Source: an uncultured bacterium (GTDB lineage Bacteria > Patescibacteriota > Patescibacteriia > 2-12-FULL-60-25). Taken from it: a stretch of DNA of 56,928 bases. Of the stretch, positions 1 to 7,734 are shown one piece after another. The position numbers and the translations under genes are program-made. Every line of letters begins with the position of its first letter. The first letter of the stretch is position 1. The DNA lies in the NCBI GenBank assembly GCA_937949995.1, contig CALFEO010000015.1, positions 1 to 56,928 on the forward strand, given 5' to 3'. The notes beneath the pieces are model-generated. The model made no database searches. It had not been told where the DNA came from and saw only the letters and a list, made by a program, of their open reading frames with translations.

Positions 1-152
1 AGTTATGGCATATTATTAAATGGTACCTAAATCATTAGTTTGCTAGTCTAGAGCCATAATAAATAATAAATAATAAAGATAAACCTCTACGCTTCGCTAT
101 CGCTCGCGAAATAACAAATTACAAATAACAAATAATAAAGGAAAATTGCTCT

Positions 153-275
153 GCTCGCTTTATTATTTATAACTTTGTTATTTATTATTTAAGAATGTAA
201 GTACCGCTCGCTTTATTATTCATAACTTTGTTATTTATTATTTAAGAATGTAAGTACCGCTCGCTTTATTATTTA
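153..275. repeat. 53-bp tandem repeat in AT-rich leader
   Basis: The first 317 bases hold no gene. They are very AT-rich. The motif GCTCGC begins at 153, 206 and 259, so a 53-bp unit is present in two nearly identical copies plus a partial third. No function is visible. It lies directly upstream of the beta-propeller gene and may contain its promoter, but no single box stands out. Confidence 0.7.
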
Positions 276-317
276 TTATTTTTTATTTATTAATTAAATC
301 AGTTAACAAAGGCCGTT

Positions 318-2309
318 ATGTTTACAAATATTTTTTTAAAGTCTTTGGGTGCTTTGATGGCAACCATGTTTGGATTATCGCCAATGGCTCAAGTGGTGAA
401 TATAGATTTTTCCATGCCCGGTCAAGATGTTAAGCAAGGTGAAGGTGTGCAGAGATTTGCCTCGTGTTCGGTGTTAAAAGAACAGATTAAGAAGGCGGAT
501 GACGGAAGAGCCATGTATAAAACCATGGACATGGTGGCTATGCCCATGGCTATGGAATCGCAAACCGTGGAAAACACTGCTCCTTCCGCCGGAGCGAGTG
601 ATTACTCGGAAACAAATGTACAGGTTGAAGGGGTTGATGAAGCGGATATCTTAAAAATGGATGGAACGTATGTATATCATCTTTCGAGAAATAGAATAAT
701 GATTTCGCAGATTTTACCAACCGATTCAGCGCGGCTGGTCGGTCAAATTAATTTGGAAAAAGAACTTTCAGCGCATGATTTTTATGTTGATGGCGATAGA
801 TTGATGGTTATGGGTCAAAAATATGAGGATAGATTTTATCCCATGCCGTTGATCGAGGGTATTGCACGTGAAATCGCTCCGTATCCATATGGAGGATCGG
901 TTGCGATTGCACAGATTTGGGATATAAATGATAAAGCCGGTCCGAAAAAAGTCAGAACAGTGGAGTTTGACGGATCTTTGTCTTCTTCGCGCATGATTGA
1001 TGGAAATGTTTACTTGATAATGAATTCTTGGAGCGGGTGGAGGACTTTTGACATCATGCCCACTGAAAAAGAATTGGTTCCGGCTTTTAGAGACAGCGAA
1101 AGAGGAGTAGATTATGAGCCAATGGTACGTTGCGGTAATGTCGGTTATTTTGATCCGGAACCCAGCCGTGAATATTTGACGGTGGCATCGGTGCCAATGC
1201 ATGGCGCGGGCGAAGTGCAAAGAGAGGTGATATTGGGTTCAAGCGAAACAATTTATGCCTCGCTCGAGAATATGTATGTGGCACGTCAGGATTGGCAGGT
1301 GCGCCCTTTTTACGACAGCATGGTGCCCGAGGATCGTGAACAAACAAATATTTACAAATTTAAGTTGGATGACGGAAAAATAGAATTTGTTAAACAAGGT
1401 TCGGTGCCCGGGCATCTTTTAAATCAATTTTCTTTGGACGAGCATAACGGCTATCTGCGAGCTGCAACGACGATCGGCCAAGTTTGGCGCACTTCGGCCG
1501 ATTCAACCAACAATATTTTTATTTTGGATCAGGAGATGAAACCGGCCGGCAGCATTAAAGGGATAGCTCCGGGAGAGACGATTTATTCCATGAGATTTAT
1601 GGGCGATAAAGGTTATATGGTTACTTTTAAAAATACGGATCCGTTTTTTGTGCTGGATTTAAAGGATCCGCAGAATCCATCGATTCTTGGTAAGCTTAAG
1701 ATCCCGGGTTATTCGGATTATCTGCATCCAATGGATGAAAATCATATAATCGGAGTCGGTAAAGAAGCGGTGGAATCATCAGATAAAAATTTTGCTTGGT
1801 ATCAAGGAATGAAAATTGCGGTTTTTGATGTTACGGATGTGGAAAATCCCATTGAATTGCATAAAGTGGAAATTGGAGATCGTGGCACCGAATCCCAAGC
1901 GTTGCATAATCACAAGGCCTTCATGTATTCACCGACCAAACAATTATTGGCCCTGCCGATACGCGTAGCCGAATTGCCGGCTTCCGTAAAAGCCGATCCG
2001 TATCGCGAGGGTGGTGAATATGGTGATTTCACTTTTCAAGGTGCTTACGTTTATAAATTGACGGTTGAAAATGGATTTGAGTTTTTGGGCAGAATTACGC
2101 ATCATAAAAATAATCAAGCGTTCTTGAAATCGGGTTGGTACTATGGAAATTATGATGATGATATAGATCGCGTTGCTTACATGGATAATACGTTTTTAAC
2201 TTTATCCAATTCCGGAATTCAAATGCACCGGCTCTATGATCTCACCAAGCAGGGAGAAGTAACTTATCCGTTTGTGGATGAACCCGGATATAGAGATGAT
2301 TGGGAGTAA
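318..2309 (+). CDS. Secreted beta-propeller domain protein
   Basis: A 663-residue protein of the bacterial/archaeal beta-propeller family (Beta_propel, COG4880 type, distantly WD40-like). Residues 1-25 look like a signal peptide (hydrophobic run ending near SPMAQV), so it probably acts outside the membrane. The family signature is clear near residue 100: TNVQVEGVDEADILKMDG followed by YVYHL. Repeated blade-like segments follow to the C-terminus (for example SILGKLKIPGYSDYLHPMD and the HNHKAF region). The start is supported by AAAGG about six bases upstream of the ATG at 318. The family has no well-defined biochemical role; a surface binding or scaffold role is inference. It is transcribed alone; the next gene is separated by a repeat block. 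Confidence 0.85.
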   Translation: MFTNIFLKSLGALMATMFGLSPMAQVVNIDFSMPGQDVKQGEGVQRFASCSVLKEQIKKADDGRAMYKTMDMVAMPMAMESQTVENTAPSAGASDYSETNVQVEGVDEADILKMDGTYVYHLSRNRIMISQILPTDSARLVGQINLEKELSAHDFYVDGDRLMVMGQKYEDRFYPMPLIEGIAREIAPYPYGGSVAIAQIWDINDKAGPKKVRTVEFDGSLSSSRMIDGNVYLIMNSWSGWRTFDIMPTEKELVPAFRDSERGVDYEPMVRCGNVGYFDPEPSREYLTVASVPMHGAGEVQREVILGSSETIYASLENMYVARQDWQVRPFYDSMVPEDREQTNIYKFKLDDGKIEFVKQGSVPGHLLNQFSLDEHNGYLRAATTIGQVWRTSADSTNNIFILDQEMKPAGSIKGIAPGETIYSMRFMGDKGYMVTFKNTDPFFVLDLKDPQNPSILGKLKIPGYSDYLHPMDENHIIGVGKEAVESSDKNFAWYQGMKIAVFDVTDVENPIELHKVEIGDRGTESQALHNHKAFMYSPTKQLLALPIRVAELPASVKADPYREGGEYGDFTFQGAYVYKLTVENGFEFLGRITHHKNNQAFLKSGWYYGNYDDDIDRVAYMDNTFLTLSNSGIQMHRLYDLTKQGEVTYPFVDEPGYRDDWE

Positions 2310-2315
2310 GCTCAA

Positions 2316-2433
2316 TCGAACCTCGAAATTCGAATTACGAACCACGAATTTTGAACCATGAATAACGAACCTCGAACCACGAACTACGAACCTCGAAATT
2401 CGAATTACGAACCTCGAACTTCGAACCACGAAT
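2316..2433. repeat. Short-period CGAACC/TTCGAA repeat block
   Basis: About 118 bases composed almost entirely of variants of CGAACCTCGAA, CGAACCACGAA and ATTCGAATTACGAA with a period of roughly 8-17 bases. The same repeat in opposite orientation lies just after the next gene (2831-2870). The same sequence class occurs at 21930-21990 and 27806-27850, and in frame inside epmA and rlmH. Confidence 0.85.
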
Positions 2434-2440
2434 CAAGATT

Positions 2441-2842
2441 ATGGATTTATCAGAACAAAAAAAGATAAGAACTTTTAAAGATTTGGATGTTTGGAAACAG
2501 GCTCATTCGCTTGTGATTAAGGTGTATATTATTACAAAAGATTTTCCCAAAGAAGAGCAATATGGGCTTGTAAGTCAGATGCGTAGAGCTGCCGTATCTG
2601 TTACTTCAAATATTGCGGAAGGATTTGTTAGAAATAGTTACAAAGAAAAAGCGCATTTTTATAACATGTCCAAGGGTTCATTGGCTGAGCTTCAAGATCA
2701 ATTATTGATAAGTAAAGATGTAATGTATTTAAGCGAAGAAAAATATAATGCGATTGAATTGGATTTAATACGTGTTCAAATGATTTTAAGTAAGTTTATT
2801 CAGAAGACCGAATCATTTGTACGACAAAATCGTGGTTCGTAG
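2441..2842 (+). CDS. Four-helix-bundle protein (23S rRNA IVS-type)
   Basis: A 133-residue protein of the four-helix-bundle family first found encoded in intervening sequences of 23S rRNA (TIGR02436/PF05635; also structurally related to Avd of diversity-generating retroelements). Family hallmarks seen: FKDLDVWKQAHSLV at residues 13-26, FPKEEQYGLVSQMRRAAVSV around 45-65, then SNIAEGF and a C-terminal pair of helices. Function is not established; nucleic-acid binding through the basic surface is the usual proposal. The gene is not inside an rRNA gene here, but is framed by the same short repeats in inverted orientation (2316-2433 and 2831-2870), with the stop codon lying inside the downstream repeat. 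That arrangement resembles a mobile intervening-sequence cassette. Confidence 0.85.
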   Translation: MDLSEQKKIRTFKDLDVWKQAHSLVIKVYIITKDFPKEEQYGLVSQMRRAAVSVTSNIAEGFVRNSYKEKAHFYNMSKGSLAELQDQLLISKDVMYLSEEKYNAIELDLIRVQMILSKFIQKTESFVRQNRGS

Positions 2843-2870
2843 TTCGAGGTTCGTGGTTCGTGGTTCGCAT
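2831..2870. repeat. Inverted copy of the CGAACC repeat
   Basis: GTGGTTCGTAGTTCGAGG and relatives: the reverse complement of the repeat at 2316-2433. Together the two blocks could pair as a long imperfect stem enclosing the four-helix-bundle gene. Confidence 0.75.
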
Positions 2871-2876
2871 CAACAT

Positions 2877-3341
2877 ATGTCTCAAGGTTCCAAACGCACT
2901 GTTATCGCCCATTTAGTCAGCATGATCGGTTCATGGTGGGGGATTGCGGTTGCAACGGGATTGGTTTATCTGATTTATCCCATACCGGCGGAAAAATTAT
3001 TGTCGTATATAATTTGGATTGCCGTGCCCACAGTATCGTCAGAGCTGGTTAAGTTTGTTATTAAGCGTCCTCGCCCTGTAATGCGTGGAGAGGCGGTTAA
3101 AGTTAAAGCTTACGGTTATTCTTTTCCCAGTTCGCATACTGTCGCGGCTTTTATGATAGCAAGTTGGGTTTTGTTGATTCCGGAATTACGAGCTTGGTCT
3201 TACATATTTATCATCTGGCCGTTTTTTGTGGGGTGGAGTCGTGTGTGGTTAAGGGCGCATGATACGGTGGATGTGGTTGGGGGTTTTGGATTTGGGGCTT
3301 TGGCGACGGTTATTGTTTGGTTTGTTCAGCTCAACCCCTAA
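2877..3341 (+). CDS. PAP2-family phosphatase
   Basis: A 154-residue integral membrane phosphatase of the PAP2 superfamily (phosphatidic acid or undecaprenyl pyrophosphate phosphatases). All three catalytic motifs are visible: KFVIKRPRP, then PSSHT, then SRVWLRAHDTVD, carrying the conserved Arg, Ser-His and His-Asp residues. Several hydrophobic segments surround them. An open frame extends upstream to 2817, but that extension is translated short repeat overlapping the preceding gene, so the ATG at 2877 is chosen. The substrate cannot be told from sequence; undecaprenyl pyrophosphate or a lipid phosphate is likely. A 12-bp inverted repeat follows the stop. Confidence 0.85.
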   Translation: MSQGSKRTVIAHLVSMIGSWWGIAVATGLVYLIYPIPAEKLLSYIIWIAVPTVSSELVKFVIKRPRPVMRGEAVKVKAYGYSFPSSHTVAAFMIASWVLLIPELRAWSYIFIIWPFFVGWSRVWLRAHDTVDVVGGFGFGALATVIVWFVQLNP

Positions 3342-3343
3342 AT

Positions 3344-3393
3344 CCCCTTATCAGGTGACTTGTTAGTCTGTTATTACAGCCCCTGATAAGGGG
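3344..3393. repeat. Inverted repeat after PAP2 gene
   Basis: CCCCTTATCAGG (3344-3355) and CCTGATAAGGGG (3382-3393) form a perfect 12-bp stem with a 26-base loop. It has only a short T-run (TTT), so it is a weak terminator at best, or a REP-like palindrome. Confidence 0.6.
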
Positions 3394-3407
3394 TTTGGGT
3401 GCCACTC

Positions 3408-3436
3408 TTGACATTTCCCCCATTTTTTGCTTAAAT
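3408..3436 (+). promoter_or_regulatory. Predicted promoter of pentapeptide gene
   Basis: TTGACA (3408-3413), 17-base spacer, TTAAAT (3431-3436). The -35 matches the consensus fully and the -10 matches four of six positions. It reads toward the pentapeptide-repeat gene. Confidence 0.6.
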
Positions 3437-3468
3437 ACAAGCATTCTTGGATTAACCGAGGACGTACC

Positions 3469-3504
3469 ATGACAAAGTTCGAAAGAGCGAGGAGAATAAG
3501 ATGA
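3469..3504 (+). CDS. Possible 11-residue leader peptide
   Basis: ATG at 3469 preceded by GAGG encodes MTKFERARRIR and its TGA overlaps the ATG of the downstream gene (ATGA at 3501). The arrangement suggests translational coupling, with the leader's own sequence containing the AGGAG ribosome site of the next gene. It could be chance; no homology can be claimed for so short a peptide. Confidence 0.35.
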   Translation: MTKFERARRIR

Positions 3505-4328
3505 GCGAAGAAACGAGTGATTGGAAACCGCCGAGTGTTGAGGAATGTGTCGCGATGTTGAAAAGCGGAAAGGAGGGGGTGGAAAAGTGGAATTCGCTTC
3601 GTAAGGAGCATCCGGAATGGAAACCGGATTTGAGAAGTCAACGCCTCACGGGGGAGCACCTCTCCGGAGCGAACCTCTCCGGGGCGTACCTCTCCGAGGC
3701 GAACCTCTCCGGGGCGTACCTCTCCGAGGCGAACCTCTCCGGGGCGGACCTCTCCGGAGCGAAACTCTCCGAGGCGGACCTCTCCGGGGCGGACCTCTCC
3801 TGGGGGAACCTCTTCGAAGTGAACCTTTCCGAGGCGAATCTCTCCAAGGCGAATCTCTCCAAGGCGCACCTCCTCAAGGTGAATCTCTCCGAGGCGAGCC
3901 TCTTTAGGGCGAATCTCTCCGAGGCGAATCTCTTCGGAGCGGATCTTTACTGTGCGGACCTCTCTGAGGCGAATCTCTCTAAGGCGGACCTCTCCGAGGC
4001 GGATCTCTTCGGAGCGGACATCTCTAAGGCGGACCTCTCTGAGGCGAATCTTTCAGAGGCGGACCTCGCCAGTGTGGACCTTACCGAGGCGAACCTCTCC
4101 AAAGCGAATCTCTCTGAGGCGAACCTCTCCAAAGCGAATCTCTCCAAAGCGAATCTCTCCGGAGCGAGCCTGTTAAGGGCGAACCTTTCCGAGGCGGATC
4201 TAACTGAGGGGAGTTTCAGGGGGGTTAATTTTTGCGGTGCCGGACTTGGTTCTGTAAGAGGTTTGTGTCGTGTTGATTGGGAAGCTTTCGTCAAAATCAC
4301 TGAAGCCTCCATCGAATTCGCTGACTAA
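3501..4328 (+). CDS. Pentapeptide-repeat protein
   Basis: A 275-residue protein with an N-terminal cap of about 50 residues (including PSVEECVAMLKSG, a common cap motif) followed from about residue 50 to 240 by tandem A(N/D)LSx pentapeptides, for example LSGANLSGAYLSEANLSGAY. Such repeats fold as a right-handed quadrilateral beta-helix. Known members include DNA mimics that bind topoisomerases, but most have no assigned role, so the function here is unknown. The ATG at 3501 has AGGAG six bases upstream. The repeat is extremely uniform at DNA level (CTCTCCGAGGCGAAC variants), which suggests recent expansion by slippage and produces spurious open frames on both strands. Confidence 0.9.
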   Translation: MSEETSDWKPPSVEECVAMLKSGKEGVEKWNSLRKEHPEWKPDLRSQRLTGEHLSGANLSGAYLSEANLSGAYLSEANLSGADLSGAKLSEADLSGADLSWGNLFEVNLSEANLSKANLSKAHLLKVNLSEASLFRANLSEANLFGADLYCADLSEANLSKADLSEADLFGADISKADLSEANLSEADLASVDLTEANLSKANLSEANLSKANLSKANLSGASLLRANLSEADLTEGSFRGVNFCGAGLGSVRGLCRVDWEAFVKITEASIEFAD

Positions 4329-4334
4329 CCTTTC

Positions 4335-4363
4335 AGCCGCGTGCATTTGTACGCGGCTTTTCT
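4335..4363 (+). terminator. Rho-independent terminator
   Basis: Stem AGCCGCGT / ACGCGGCT with an eight-base loop followed by TTTTCT, seven bases after the pentapeptide gene stop. Confidence 0.85.
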
Positions 4364-4463
4364 AATTGTCTGAACCTTGACCGTGTCCCTCCGAAGCATC
4401 TTGCGAAGGGGGTTTATCAAACCGATTACCAACCTAATTAACTTGATTACCCCGAACCGGTGG

Positions 4464-4647
4464 AAAGTTCATAAAGTCTAAAGTTCATCTCACCAAGTAA
4501 CAAGTTCATCAAGTCTAAAGTTCTTCAAGAGTTACTTAAGCCTCTCTTTACCTGTCCCGCGAAGCCGTTGAGGCGTAGTGGGATGAACTTTAGACTTTAA
4601 TCTTGATGAACTCCTGACGAACTTGTTACTTTTAACTTGATGAACTC
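4464..4647. repeat. Palindromic AAGTTCATCAAG-type interspersed repeat
   Basis: A noncoding spacer of about 370 bases (4379-4747) largely filled by variants of AAAGTTCATCAAGTCTAAAG and GTAACAAGTTCATC on one side and their reverse complements on the other, around a centre containing CTGTCCCGCGAAGC. The whole can fold into a long imperfect hairpin. Related copies lie at 34851, 41971, 45541, 47104, 49116 and 55394, all intergenic. Confidence 0.8.
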
Positions 4648-4747
4648 ATCCGGTAATCAAGTTAATATGAGCGTGAATCTGAGCGCAAATCAAGGTTCAG
4701 ACATTAGAATGAGTTTTCTTGCAAACCTTCTCACTTCAGTTTAAAGT

Positions 4748-5986
4748 ATGATCATGAGTAAACCACGAGTTATTTTAATAGATGTGATATCCTCCGATAC
4801 AAAACCCGAAGAGGCTAAGCGGAGGTTGTTTGAGTTGGAATCTTTAACGCATACTTATGGAGGGATGATTGTTGTAAAAGTAATACAAAAAAGAGTAACG
4901 CCGGATTATAAAACATATATTGGATCAGGAAAGTTGGAGGAGGTTGTGGAAATTGCGGAAGCGGAGAAGGTTGATATTATTATCATCAACAATTTGTTAA
5001 AACCGCATCAGATTTTTAATATTGAGAGGATGGTGGAGAGGAAAGGGATTAAAGTTTGGGATAGGATTGATTTGATTCTAAAGATTTTTCAGAAGCATGC
5101 GGATACAACAGAGGCGAAATTACAGATTCGCTTAGCTGGAATACGCCACATGGGGCCGCGCATTTATAGAATGGGTTTGGAGCTGGGTCAGCAGGCGGGC
5201 GGTATCGGTACGCGTGGAGCAGGCGAGACGAATATCGAAAAGATGAAAAGGCATTTGGCTGATGAAGAAAGGGCGATTAAAAAACAAATTGCCAAGTATT
5301 CCAATACACGCGGTTTGCATCGCGCAAGGCGCGATAAAATGGGTTTTAAAACAGCCTCCATCGTCGGCTACACAAATGCCGGCAAGTCGTCGCTGTTAAA
5401 TGCGCTGACTAAAAAAGGCGCTTACGTCGCTGACGAGCTTTTTGCGACATTAGATACGCGGGTCGCAAAGCTTTGGTTACCTAGCGACGACCCCCTTGTC
5501 TCCGCCATGGGCGGATCCGCCTCTGGCGGAAAAGGGGGACATCCCGCAATAAGCCCCCTTGTCAAAGGGGGACATCCCGCAATAAGCCCCCTTGTCAAAG
5601 GGGGACATCCCGCCAAAGGCGGGATTGGGGGATTATCAGTACTCCTTTCCGACACTATCGGCTTTATCCAAGATCTTCCACCGCAGTTGATACAAGCGTT
5701 TAGATCAACACTCGAAGAAACGATTCATGCGGATTTGTTATTGCACGTGATAGATGTTTCGGATCCGTACATGAAAGAAAAAATTGATGAAGTTGAGGAG
5801 GTTTTGGCAGAGTTGGATGCGCAGGATACGCCGAAGATTTATGTGTTTAATAAAATTGATAATTTAAAGCGCATACCTCGAGCAAAACTTAAAAAAGAAT
5901 TTAAAGAATTCAATCCCGTATTCGTTTCTTGCAAATCAGGCGAAGGCCTCGAGGAACTTAAACAACTTCTGGCTAAGGGTTTTTAG
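4748..5986 (+). CDS. hflX: GTPase HflX with in-frame repeat insertion
   Basis: Ribosome-associated GTPase HflX, which in other bacteria binds and splits stalled or heat-damaged 70S ribosomes. N-terminal domain: YIGSGKLEE near residue 57, then DRIDLILKIFQKHADTTEAK and GGIGTRGAGE at 151-160. G domain: G1 GYTNAGKSS at 207-215, G2 LFATLDTR at 231, G3 SDTIGF at 301, G4 NKID at 368. Between the strand ending KLWLPSDD and G3 lies an extra segment of about 50 residues (247-296), in which SPLVKGGHPAI recurs; it is encoded by a 33-bp tandem repeat. The family normally has only a few residues there. The frame is intact, so the protein is probably functional with a surface loop. The start is MIMSK; the second Met is an alternative. 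No strong ribosome site. Confidence 0.9.
   Translation: MIMSKPRVILIDVISSDTKPEEAKRRLFELESLTHTYGGMIVVKVIQKRVTPDYKTYIGSGKLEEVVEIAEAEKVDIIIINNLLKPHQIFNIERMVERKGIKVWDRIDLILKIFQKHADTTEAKLQIRLAGIRHMGPRIYRMGLELGQQAGGIGTRGAGETNIEKMKRHLADEERAIKKQIAKYSNTRGLHRARRDKMGFKTASIVGYTNAGKSSLLNALTKKGAYVADELFATLDTRVAKLWLPSDDPLVSAMGGSASGGKGGHPAISPLVKGGHPAISPLVKGGHPAKGGIGGLSVLLSDTIGFIQDLPPQLIQAFRSTLEETIHADLLLHVIDVSDPYMKEKIDEVEEVLAELDAQDTPKIYVFNKIDNLKRIPRAKLKKEFKEFNPVFVSCKSGEGLEELKQLLAKGF
5486..5635. repeat. 33-bp tandem repeat inserted in hflX
   Basis: GC-rich units built on CCCCCTTGTCAAAGGGGG (self-complementary) plus ACATCCCGCAATA recur about two and a half times at a 33-bp period, flanked by CCGCCATGGGCGG-like palindromes. 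The length keeps the reading frame. It contrasts with the AT-rich neighbourhood and looks like an inserted repeat element. Confidence 0.85.
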
Positions 5987-6004
5987 CTAAACCAACCAAC
6001 AGGC

Positions 6005-6092
6005 TTCGTAGGGATAAACCTTGTGTTTATCCGCACTACGGCAACGGCTAGTTGTTTTTTGCACGGATAAACACAAGGTTTATCCCTACGAA
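6005..6092. repeat. 29-bp perfect inverted repeat
   Basis: Arms 6005-6033 and 6064-6092 (TTCGTAGGGATAAACC... and its complement) are perfectly complementary over 29 bp, separated by 30 bases. The right arm is not followed by a clear T-run, so this is more like a palindromic repeat element than a simple terminator, though it would end hflX transcripts in a strong hairpin. A diverged relative lies at 51786-51899. Confidence 0.85.
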
Positions 6093-6215
6093 AACCATTT
6101 GCTGTACTTTGAGAGGCATGCCTCTCAAAGAAACTTGGTAATTTGCAGCCCTTTCTTGATTAACTCTTGATGAACTTTTTACTTTTATCTTGATGAACTA
6201 ATCCGCTGCAACTTC

Positions 6216-7148
6216 TCATTCTTCAATCCACTTTTCAAATTCATTGATGATGACTTGAACATCAGGAATTTGAGTTATTTCGGTTATGGCACTTTGGAAT
6301 TGTTCGGCTTCCCAACGGCGGGCGAAGTCGCTGATTGTTTGGGCTTCAGCATAAGATAAGTTTCCACGGCGTAAAGGCGCGACAACGTTTTGTTGGTAGG
6401 AGGTATAGCCGGTGTGAATCAGCGGGCGTAGATCGGCGGGAATCTTCATGTAATCCGTGGATGTACGACGGCTCGTGGAAGGTGATTTGCGGATTAAATC
6501 AATCATAGCTTCCAAGCCTTGTGATTCATAAATCCAAAGCAATAAACCGGCACCAATAAATCCTTCATCATCTTGTAGATCTTCTTTGATTCTTTCACTT
6601 ACGGGATGATATAGATCCAAACATCTATGATAATGATCAGGGCGATTATTTTTGATTGAGAGTAATTTGATTTTTATGAATTGGATCAGTTTTGATATTG
6701 ATGAGATGTTTTCCGTTCCCAAATGTTCAATTAAAGTTGCCCAGCCTTGGTCGATTAAGCGAACAGCGGGTTGATGGCGCAAGCCGGTTACGGACCACAT
6801 AACAAGATGTGCCAGCTGCCGTTTGAATGAGCTTGCCATTCCGTTAAAATCTATGCCGTATAATCGCAATTCTTCCTCAAACAGCATTTGTGATTCTTGA
6901 TTTTTGAATCTGGCATCAAAGATTATTTCGGCTTCGGTTTCCGTAATTTTGCCCAGACGGCCCAACTCAAGCGTTTGATTGTCTTGCAGCTCAATGAATT
7001 TTTCACGAATATCCGGCAGATGCCAACCGCTGATACCGAGCAGTCTAAGGGACTCCGCCAAACTAAAAACGGCCTGTTCAGCCACATCCATCCTCATGGG
7101 GCAAATAAGCTTAAAAACCCTCCTTTGCTTACCATTACGAGCCGGCAT
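6216..7148 (-). CDS. Uncharacterised 310-residue protein
   Basis: I do not recognise this protein. It has no signal peptide or membrane segment and looks like a soluble, mostly helical cytoplasmic protein rich in Leu, Ile, Glu and Arg, with segments such as LAESLRLLGISGWHLPDIRE near the N-terminus and FEKWIEE at the end. A promoter-like pair (TTGTCA at 7186-7181 and TAAAGT at 7163-7158, 17-base spacer) places transcription start a few bases before the ATG at 7148, which favours that start over the GTG at 7157 and suggests a leaderless mRNA. It stands alone between repeat-filled spacers and is convergent with hflX. Confidence 0.7.
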   Translation of the reverse strand: MPARNGKQRRVFKLICPMRMDVAEQAVFSLAESLRLLGISGWHLPDIREKFIELQDNQTLELGRLGKITETEAEIIFDARFKNQESQMLFEEELRLYGIDFNGMASSFKRQLAHLVMWSVTGLRHQPAVRLIDQGWATLIEHLGTENISSISKLIQFIKIKLLSIKNNRPDHYHRCLDLYHPVSERIKEDLQDDEGFIGAGLLLWIYESQGLEAMIDLIRKSPSTSRRTSTDYMKIPADLRPLIHTGYTSYQQNVVAPLRRGNLSYAEAQTISDFARRWEAEQFQSAITEITQIPDVQVIINEFEKWIEE

Positions 7149-7157
7149 ATCCCGCAC

Positions 7158-7186
7158 ACTTTAAACTGGCGTTACAAAACTGACAA
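7158..7186 (-). promoter_or_regulatory. Predicted promoter of the 6216-7148 gene
   Basis: Minus strand: TTGTCA, 17 bases, TAAAGT. The expected start point is within about five bases of the ATG at 7148. Confidence 0.5.
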
Positions 7187-7192
7187 CTATTA

Positions 7193-7400
7193 CCAGCTAC
7201 AAGCTACTAGCTACCAGCTACAAGCCAAACCAACCACTGTTTGTCATTTCGAATCGGATGTGAGAAATCTCCGCTGTTATCAACGCCAACCAAGGTTTGT
7301 CATTTTTGCTCCAATCTATTTCGTCATTTCTACGCCCTAGGAGCATCCGCCTCAGGCGGAGAATCAGATGGGAGAAATCTACACTTTTTTTCAGTTGCCA
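7193..7400. repeat. Intergenic repeats (CTACCAGCTA and GTCATTTC families)
   Basis: Two repeat classes: CTACCAGCTACAAGCTACTA-type repeats (7193-7226), and a GTCATTTC...GGATGTGAGAAATCTCC element occurring once at 7243-7272 and again at 7318-7385 with an inserted GCATCCGCCTCAGGCGGAG palindrome. Both classes recur at 49380-49520 and near 52000-52075. The rest of the 7149-7734 spacer holds no gene that I can support. Confidence 0.75.
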
Positions 7401-7662
7401 GCCTCCAGTTCATGCTTTTGTATTAGTAAGCTCGGCATTTTGTGCCCCCTCCTTTGGTTTATCATCGCCTCCGGCGTGATCCCGCATACAATATTGTTTA
7501 TTTAACAGTTGTTGCGGGAAGGGAGGGGGAAGGGGGTGAGTTAAAACCAAAGAACTAAAAGGATTATAACATCAATTAGTTGACATTTTAGCTGATTTTA
7601 CCTACTATAAGCACGTTCGTCGAACGTCAAAAGTCGAAAGTCAAAGGCTTGCAAAACATGCC

Positions 7663-7706
7663 TTGACGTTAGACGTTTGACGTTAGACGTTTGACGTTTT
7701 TATAAA
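7663..7706 (+). promoter_or_regulatory. hppA promoter embedded in a GACGTT repeat
   Basis: TTGACG (7677-7682), 18 bases, TATAAA (7701-7706). The -35 box is one of three TTGACG copies that form part of a tandem TTGACGTTAGACGT repeat, so the repeat itself seems to supply the -35 element. Confidence 0.5.
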
Positions 7707-7734
7707 AACTAATTGTTTTTAACAACTTATAAGT

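Noticed and set aside
2316..2433. CRISPR-like appearance of short repeats
   Set aside because: Units are 8-17 bases, degenerate and contiguous, without spacers of constant length, and no cas genes occur in the window.
2817..2876. N-terminal extension of the PAP2 phosphatase
   Set aside because: It is translated CGAACC-type repeat overlapping the previous gene; the ATG at 2877 gives a normal family N-terminus.
3363..4312. Long open frames on both strands across the pentapeptide gene
   Set aside because: They are shadows of the uniform 15-base repeat, which leaves all frames open; only the +3501 frame has a ribosome site, a cap domain and a terminator.
5486..5635. Frameshift or assembly error in hflX
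   Set aside because: The frame is open throughout and conserved HflX motifs continue on both sides in the same frame, so an in-frame insertion is the simpler reading. Repeat copy number could still be misassembled.
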